NCBI GenBank assembly: GCA_028718265.1 | Contig: JAQUMG010000033.1 | Span: forward strand, 1 to 12,073 | Length of the DNA stretch: 12,073 nucleotides | Source of the DNA: Candidatus Omnitrophota bacterium | GTDB lineage: Bacteria > Omnitrophota > Koll11 > JAHIPI01 | Reading direction: 5' to 3' | In this document: positions 8,577 through 12,073 of the stretch, in pieces | Layout: the number at the start of each line of letters is the position of its first letter | Position numbering within the stretch: the first letter of the stretch is position 1 | Translations under genes and position numbers: made by a program | The notes under the pieces: model-generated | The model's input: only the letters and a program-made list of their open reading frames with translations | Told to the model about the DNA's origin: nothing | Databases searched by the model: none

Positions 8577-9271
8577 TATATGCCGCGGGCCAGCGTCAAC
8601 ACCTCGATATATTTTACGCCTGACTCCTTAAGCATTTTCGAACATTCTCTTACCGTGGCGCCGGTTGTAAATACGTCATCCACAAGCAGGACGGATTTAT
8701 CTTTTAATAAAGCGGAGTTTTTTACCTTAAATGCGCCTTTTATGTCCTTCAATCGTTCGCTTTTCGATAAAGTTATCTGTGACTTACCCGATTTGGCCCG
8801 TATGAGGTTATTATTGATGCACGGAAGCCCGAATTTTCGCGAGAGAGAAGAAGCCAGTATCTCCGCCTGGTTAAAAGTCCGTTCGCGTAATTTTACCCTG
8901 GATAGCGGAACGGGAATAATGCAATCAAAACGTTTTACATCGATATGTTTTTCTGCAAAATCGGTCAGGAGATCCGCAAAGAGCCCTTCCAGCGCGAGCG
9001 AACCGTTATATTTAAATTTGTGTATGCACTCTCTCATTACGCCTTCGTAGGCGGTGACGGATTTGACACTGTCAAAATAACGTTCGTTATCGCCGCAGCC
9101 TTCAGAGAGTGGCGGGACATTCCGCTTTATGCCTTTTCGGCATGCCTCGCACAGCGAAAATTTATCATATTGTTCGAGGCCGCGGCGGCATATAAGGCAG
9201 AAGCGGGGGTATATCAATTCCAACGTTGCATCAATTATCGTTTTCGGCAGTGTAGATATCGAAAATTGCAT
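8576..9271 (-). CDS. comF: ComF family phosphoribosyltransferase-like protein
   Basis: ComF/GntX proteins combine a small zinc finger with a type I phosphoribosyltransferase domain. In naturally competent bacteria ComF aids DNA uptake or handling, but many relatives have no proven role. From the ATG at 9271 the protein has 231 residues, the normal family length. It shows a four-cysteine finger (Cys25, Cys28, Cys41, Cys44: CLIC and CEAC), IPVPLSRVKLRERTFNQAE (119-137) and the PRPP loop VLLVDDVFTTGATVREC (194-210). The frame stays open upstream to an ATG at 9376, but those 35 extra residues are encoded across the promoter and a repeat end and do not resemble the family, so I reject them. There is no Shine-Dalgarno site. 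A TTGACA/TATCAT promoter places the transcript start at about the ATG, so the message is probably leaderless. It is the first gene of a minus-strand operon with lptF and lptG. Confidence 0.9.
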   Translation of the reverse strand: MQFSISTLPKTIIDATLELIYPRFCLICRRGLEQYDKFSLCEACRKGIKRNVPPLSEGCGDNERYFDSVKSVTAYEGVMRECIHKFKYNGSLALEGLFADLLTDFAEKHIDVKRFDCIIPVPLSRVKLRERTFNQAEILASSLSRKFGLPCINNNLIRAKSGKSQITLSKSERLKDIKGAFKVKNSALLKDKSVLLVDDVFTTGATVRECSKMLKESGVKYIEVLTLARGI

Positions 9272-9278
9272 AGGCAAT

Positions 9279-9307
9279 ATGATACCACTTGCCAGTTTCT
9301 TTGTCAA
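9279..9307 (-). promoter_or_regulatory. Sigma70-type promoter of comF-lptF-lptG
   Basis: Read on the minus strand, a perfect TTGACA (-35; 9302-9307) is followed after exactly 17 bases by TATCAT (-10; 9279-9284). Seven bases then separate the -10 box from the comF ATG at 9271, so the expected +1 is at or within a base of the A of the start codon. This both fixes the comF start and predicts a leaderless mRNA. Confidence 0.7.
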
Positions 9308-9348
9308 CGTAGACGAGTGTCCCACTTCGCGGCTGTATTGCTTAGGAT

Positions 9349-9363
9349 TAACTGCGATATTCC
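9349..9363 (+). repeat. Orphan copy of the element B terminal repeat
   Basis: TAACTGCGATATTCC matches the element B left end (9612-9626) exactly, in direct orientation. The agreement with the inward reading of the right end continues with one mismatch through CTCGC (9365-9369). The rest of an element B copy is missing; element A begins six bases later at 9375. Confidence 0.75.
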
Positions 9364-9374
9364 ACTCGCAATTC

Positions 9375-9597
9375 AAAGGAATCCGGTATTTTTCTCGCTC
9401 CTAGTCGATTTCTTTACGGCGAAGGTCTTTCCTCGCTCGGTGGCTGCAGAACTCGCCCCGACGTTTTCTCCATCGGGGCTCTGTCAGCTTCGCCATCCCG
9501 AGATTGCCCCGCTCTCGCGGGACCTCGGGATTCCCTCGCTCGTCAAGCTGCTTCGCCTAAAATCGACATGTCGCTGCGAAAAGCACCGGATTCCTTT
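9375..9597. repeat. Element A: long imperfect palindrome with two internal hairpins
   Basis: The outer arms AAAGGAATCCGGT (9375-9387) and ACCGGATTCCTTT (9585-9597) are perfect inverted repeats of 13 bp. Further in, GTCGATTT (9404-9411) pairs with AAATCGAC (9560-9567) and GGCGAAG (9418-9424) with CTTCGCC (9551-9557), so the pairing is nested and collinear. The apex carries two separate hairpins: GCCCCGA/TCGGGGC (9455-9461, 9473-9479), and ATCCCGAG/CTCGGGAT (9495-9502, 9524-9531) enclosing CCCGC/GCGGG (9508-9512, 9517-9521) around a TCTC loop. CCTCGCTCG occurs twice in direct orientation (9431, 9534). There is no coding potential I trust. It could be a MITE-like element, a repetitive extragenic palindrome or a structured RNA; the sequence alone does not decide. 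Confidence 0.7.
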
Positions 9598-9611
9598 TTA
9601 ACTCTATAGCG

Positions 9612-9797
9612 TAACTGCGATATTCCGGCGAGCGGCCTTCAAAATTTTAGTTTTGAGCGAGCCACAAAATCGGTTTCTAAAAGGGCGAAATTGTCCGAGG
9701 CGACGCGGTAGCGTCAGCCGAGTTATTTCGCCCCCGATTTTTGGCGAAGCGAGAAGCGTTAAGAAATTTTGTAGACGCGAGCGGAATATCGCAGTTA
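9612..9797. mobile_element. Element B: 186-bp MITE-like element with 16-bp inverted ends
   Basis: TAACTGCGATATTCCG (9612-9627) and CGGAATATCGCAGTTA (9782-9797) are perfect terminal inverted repeats. The two halves stay related inward: CAAAATTT/AAATTTTG near 9640 and 9764, AAAATCGG (9666-9673) with CCGATTTT (9734-9741), GGGCGAAAT (9683-9691) with ATTTCGCCC (9725-9733), and a central GACGC-GGTA-GCGTC hairpin (9702-9715). No transposase is encoded, so it would be non-autonomous. The flanks TAGCG and AAGCG are a possible but imperfect target duplication. A dispersed structured repeat or an RNA gene is an alternative. Confidence 0.6.
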
Positions 9798-9844
9798 AAG
9801 CGTATCGCAAGTGGAAGCAACCACAAAGTAGAATATTATTATAA

Positions 9845-9874
9845 TTGACAGCCCTGCTTTACTCGTGCTAGAAT
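9845..9874 (+). promoter_or_regulatory. Strong sigma70-type promoter of the 97-residue membrane protein gene
   Basis: TTGACA (9845-9850) and TAGAAT (9869-9874) are 18 bases apart. TG one base before the -10 box (9866-9867) makes it an extended -10. The expected start near 9881 leaves a leader of about 26 bases that contains a strong Shine-Dalgarno site. Confidence 0.75.
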
Positions 9875-9891
9875 TATGCTACTTGTAACAC

Positions 9892-9897
9892 AGGAGG
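9892..9897 (+). promoter_or_regulatory. Shine-Dalgarno AGGAGG of the 97-residue gene
   Basis: A full AGGAGG lies nine bases before the ATG at 9907. It fixes the start and is among the strongest ribosome binding sites in the window. Confidence 0.75.
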
Positions 9898-9906
9898 AAA
9901 AAAGAA

Positions 9907-10200
9907 ATGTGCTATATTATACCGGTTGGCGGAGCGATAATCAGTTCGCTCGTTTGGCATAAAAAAAGAGAAACAAAAATATGGTGGCTTAACCTTATGT
10001 TTTTGGGCGGCGCACTTTTCGGAATAATAGACCATCTTTGGAACGGCGAGTTGTTTACTTCGCCGAATATAATTAAGGATCTATCCCTGGGAGTGGTTAT
10101 ATCTCTGGGTATCCTCGTATCATGGTTTTTAATTTTAGCTTTACACAAAATAAATCCCGGGCTATATTCCGATATAAAGACAAGCGAAACTAAATCATAA
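9907..10200 (+). CDS. Small membrane protein of unknown function (97 residues)
   Basis: I cannot name this protein. It has three probable membrane segments: about 3-17, 25-44 and 58-80. Between segments one and two is a basic loop (HKKRETK, 18-24), which by the positive-inside rule should be cytoplasmic. The second segment ends in IIDHLWNGELF (40-50), with Asp and His at the membrane edge that may be functional. The C-terminal tail (81-97) is polar. There is no cleavable signal peptide. It is a real gene: strong extended -10 promoter, AGGAGG Shine-Dalgarno site, no overlapping competitor and an intrinsic terminator just downstream make a complete single-gene transcription unit. The signals suggest high expression. 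Its neighbours (structured repeats on the left, a sensor phosphatase on the right) give no clear functional hint. Confidence 0.85.
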   Translation: MCYIIPVGGAIISSLVWHKKRETKIWWLNLMFLGGALFGIIDHLWNGELFTSPNIIKDLSLGVVISLGILVSWFLILALHKINPGLYSDIKTSETKS

Positions 10201-10227
10201 GACGTAAGCAGTATTTCCGTATATTTC

Positions 10228-10284
10228 AGGGGCAGCTATCCTTATTTTCTATTTTGCAAAAATGGTAGCTGTCCCTATTTTTTT
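10228..10284 (+). terminator. Intrinsic terminator after the 97-residue gene
   Basis: AGGGGCAGCTATCC (10228-10241) pairs with GGTAGCTGTCCCT (10264-10276), a stem of about 13 pairs with one mismatch and one bulge and a 22-base loop. A run of seven T (10278-10284) follows. There is no T-run on the opposite strand side, so it acts in the plus direction. The long loop and the GGTAGCTGTCCC arm also resemble repetitive extragenic palindromes, so it may double as one. Confidence 0.75.
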
Positions 10285-10294
10285 ATGATATACT
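10284..10294 (+). promoter_or_regulatory. Possible -10 box just upstream of the sensor phosphatase gene
   Basis: TATGAT (10284-10289) and TATACT (10289-10294) are both good -10 matches 14 and 9 bases before the ATG at 10304. No -35 box is seen at the right spacing. If either is used, the mRNA would have almost no leader, which fits the absence of a Shine-Dalgarno site. Confidence 0.35.
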
Positions 10295-10303
10295 TAACTC
10301 GAT

Positions 10304-12073
10304 ATGCCATTCCTGGATAAGATAAAAAGTTTTTTCGGGCAAAGTTCCAGCGGCAAGACGATTGCGCCGGTGAACGATCTTAAATTGGGCGTAACAATCG
10401 GCCTTATCATTGCCGCTATATCCTTCTCAGGAATCCTCGAAAAGTATGAGCTTGTCCTCCTCGACGAGATGTTCAGGATCCGTGGTGAGCAGAAAATCAA
10501 AAACGATATAGTTATCGTCGAAATAGAAGACCAGAGCCTCGAAATACTGGGCAGGTGGCCGTGGCCCAGAAGTTACCACGCGAGCCTGCTGGACGTTCTG
10601 AATACGGTCAAGCCCGGCGCCGTTGCCTTTGATATACTTTTTCCGGAAGCCGATACGGAGGGCGACGGAACGTTAGCTTCGGTAGTTAAAAAGATGGGCA
10701 ACGTATACCTGGCTGCATATTTTACAATAGAGAAGGGTACCTCCTCTGTTTCACCGTCCGGAAAACCTTTACGATACATGCCCTCCTTGAATTATGAAGT
10801 AAAAAATAATGATAAATTTCTAAAGGCATCTTCCGTAACTCTGCCGGTAACCGTATTGTCCGACGCAGCTAAATGGGTTTCGGCCGTGAACGCGCCTCCG
10901 GATGCGGACGGTTCGACCCGGCATTTGCCGCTTGTTATAGAATTCGGCAATGCGCTTTACCCGACCCTTAGCCTCCAGCTGGCGTGCGGTTATCTCGGCA
11001 TCAATGCGAAAGATATAAAAATAGAACCCAATTTCGTAGTATTACCGCAGAGCGGCGGCGATATCCGCATTCCCGTCGATTCCGAAGGAAAGATGGTTCT
11101 CAACTACGGCGGTCCTATAAATACTTTCGAGAGATATTCTTATATTCAGATACTCCACGACTACAATAAATCCCTGAGCGGCGGAAAAAGCGACATATTG
11201 AATAAATTGAAAGACAAGGTAATCCTCATAGGGCATACCGCCACGGGAACAATCGATTCGCGCATCATGCCTTTCTCGAATGTATATCCTGCCGTCGGAG
11301 CCCATGCCACCGCATTGAGCAATATTTTAAACAGGAACTTCATTGCACGAGCCCCCTTCGCTCTGAATATTCTCATAGTTATGTTTTTGAGTATTTCACT
11401 CGGCGCACTTCTCAGGAAGGGCAGAAGGGCGGTTGCGAATCTTGGCATTGCGATCGCCATGTTTGCACTTTACGGCATATTATCTTATATATTGTTCGCA
11501 TATTTTAATTTCTGGATAAATACCTTTGCGCCGCTGCTTGTCATCGCCATTACCTATGTCAGCGTTACCATAAATCAGTATAGCACCATCAGGCAGGAAA
11601 AAAAGATGCTCGAGAACGAGCTCCTGATAGCCAGGGTCATACAACAGAGTTTTTTGCCGAAAGGTTATCCGGATGTACAGTTTCTGGAATTCGCCGCTAA
11701 ATGCTCCCCGGCAAAACACATAGGCGGCGACCTTTATGATTTCGTGATACGCGGCGACGGTAAAGTAGGTGTAGTGATAGGCGATGTTTCCGGCAAAGGG
11801 GTCCCGGCAGCTCTTTATATGGCACGCACAATAAGTGAATTCAGGACAGCAGCGCACTTAAACGCGGATCCGGCCTCTACACTGAAAACGCTTAATGACG
11901 AAGTCTCAAAAGAAGGCATGGAAAAGTCTTTCATAACAATGCAGTATGTCACCATTGATTTGAAATCAAGGCAATTTCTGTTTTCTAACGGCGGCCACAA
12001 TACCATTCTTCATTTTTCAAAAAATAAAAAGACGATAGACGAACTGGATACTGCCGGCGGCATGCCCATAGGC
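10304..12073 (+). CDS. CHASE2 sensor with SpoIIE/RsbU-type PP2C phosphatase domain (3' truncated)
   Basis: This is probably a membrane sensor phosphatase that senses a signal outside the inner membrane and dephosphorylates a Ser/Thr-phosphorylated regulator, typically an anti-sigma-factor antagonist with a STAS domain. The frame runs 590 residues from the ATG at 10304 to the window edge with no stop. Layout: a membrane segment at about 28-44; an extracytoplasmic CHASE2 domain (about 50-345) with IVIVEIEDQSLEILGRWPWPR and a VAFDILFPE stretch; three membrane segments (about 353-371, 377-401, 404-424); a short coiled linker (QEKKMLENELLIARVIQQSF); then the phosphatase domain with GGDLYDF (474-480) and GDVSGKGVPAALYMA (493-507), which carry the metal-binding aspartates. 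An in-frame TAA at 10295-10297 makes 10304 the earliest start. It has no Shine-Dalgarno site. The phosphatase C-terminus and any later domain are outside the window. Confidence 0.92.
   Translation, partial: MPFLDKIKSFFGQSSSGKTIAPVNDLKLGVTIGLIIAAISFSGILEKYELVLLDEMFRIRGEQKIKNDIVIVEIEDQSLEILGRWPWPRSYHASLLDVLNTVKPGAVAFDILFPEADTEGDGTLASVVKKMGNVYLAAYFTIEKGTSSVSPSGKPLRYMPSLNYEVKNNDKFLKASSVTLPVTVLSDAAKWVSAVNAPPDADGSTRHLPLVIEFGNALYPTLSLQLACGYLGINAKDIKIEPNFVVLPQSGGDIRIPVDSEGKMVLNYGGPINTFERYSYIQILHDYNKSLSGGKSDILNKLKDKVILIGHTATGTIDSRIMPFSNVYPAVGAHATALSNILNRNFIARAPFALNILIVMFLSISLGALLRKGRRAVANLGIAIAMFALYGILSYILFAYFNFWINTFAPLLVIAITYVSVTINQYSTIRQEKKMLENELLIARVIQQSFLPKGYPDVQFLEFAAKCSPAKHIGGDLYDFVIRGDGKVGVVIGDVSGKGVPAALYMARTISEFRTAAHLNADPASTLKTLNDEVSKEGMEKSFITMQYVTIDLKSRQFLFSNGGHNTILHFSKNKKTIDELDTAGGMPIG

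Larger units (their letters stand above)
9272..9906. other. Gene-free region holding two promoters and two palindromic elements
   Basis: No credible gene is seen here on either strand. From left to right it holds the comF promoter, an orphan repeat end (9349-9363), structured element A (9375-9597), structured element B (9612-9797), a small GTGG/CCAC hairpin (9811-9824) and the promoter and leader of the 97-residue membrane protein gene. Short motifs such as CTTCGCC and CCTCGCTCG recur inside element A and look unlike the surrounding coding sequence. Confidence 0.7.

Noticed and set aside
9231..9336. Protein-like minus-strand reading of about 35 residues (contains VYVDKETGKWYHIAYAIFD) out of frame with comF
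   Set aside because: It is bounded by stops on both sides, has no start codon, and overlaps the comF promoter and first codons. It could be a gene remnant, but the evidence is too thin to annotate.
9272..9376. 35-residue N-terminal extension of ComF from the ATG at 9376
   Set aside because: It would be encoded across the comF promoter and the orphan repeat end, adds residues unlike the ComF family, and has no supporting ribosome binding site.
8945..9601. Long plus-strand open frame antisense to comF and through element A
   Set aside because: It is opposite a well-supported gene, has no ribosome binding site, and its sequence is low-quality and rich in residues typical of antisense and palindrome translation.
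9375..9797. CRISPR array
   Set aside because: Repeats are few, inverted as well as direct, unevenly spaced and not separated by similar-length spacers; no cas genes are present.
9612..9797. tRNA or other standard RNA gene in the structured region
   Set aside because: The symmetric arms do not form a cloverleaf, and I saw no conserved T-loop or anticodon arrangement.

Overview
The window comes from a diderm bacterium of moderate GC content. LptF and LptG, the inner-membrane permeases of lipopolysaccharide export, show an outer membrane. Compact, near-overlapping gene packing, an archaeal/Thermotoga-type short S-adenosylhomocysteinase and a divergent class II aldolase suggest an uncultured lineage, with Omnitrophota-like bacteria as my best guess. 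That taxonomic guess is inference and rests on no marker I could test.

Positions 1-6322, plus strand: a tight six-gene cluster. It holds the C-terminal part of PTS enzyme I (ptsI, cut by the window start), a sugar-phosphate nucleotidyltransferase, metK, ahcY, pfkA and a class II fructose-bisphosphate-type aldolase. Gaps run from small overlaps to 29 bases, so one transcript is likely. MetK and AhcY make and recycle S-adenosylmethionine products. PfkA and the aldolase are consecutive steps of glycolysis. Enzyme I draws phosphate from the glycolytic intermediate PEP, and the nucleotidyltransferase diverts sugar phosphates to activated sugars.

Positions 6326-9271, minus strand: a second operon, comF-lptF-lptG, converging on the aldolase gene with only three bases between the stop codons. 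comF has a strong sigma70-type promoter whose expected start point falls on the ATG itself, so its message is probably leaderless.

Positions 9272-9906: a 635-base gene-free stretch with two adjacent palindromic elements. Element A (9375-9597) is a long imperfect hairpin carrying two internal hairpins. Element B (9612-9797) has perfect 16-bp terminal inverted repeats and a nested central hairpin. A third, orphan copy of the element B end lies at 9349-9363. These look like small non-autonomous mobile or dispersed structured repeats and are the least explained part of the window.

Positions 9907-12073, plus strand: a 97-residue membrane protein gene with its own strong promoter, Shine-Dalgarno site and intrinsic terminator. 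It is followed by the start of a large CHASE2-SpoIIE type sensor phosphatase that runs off the window end and has no Shine-Dalgarno sequence.
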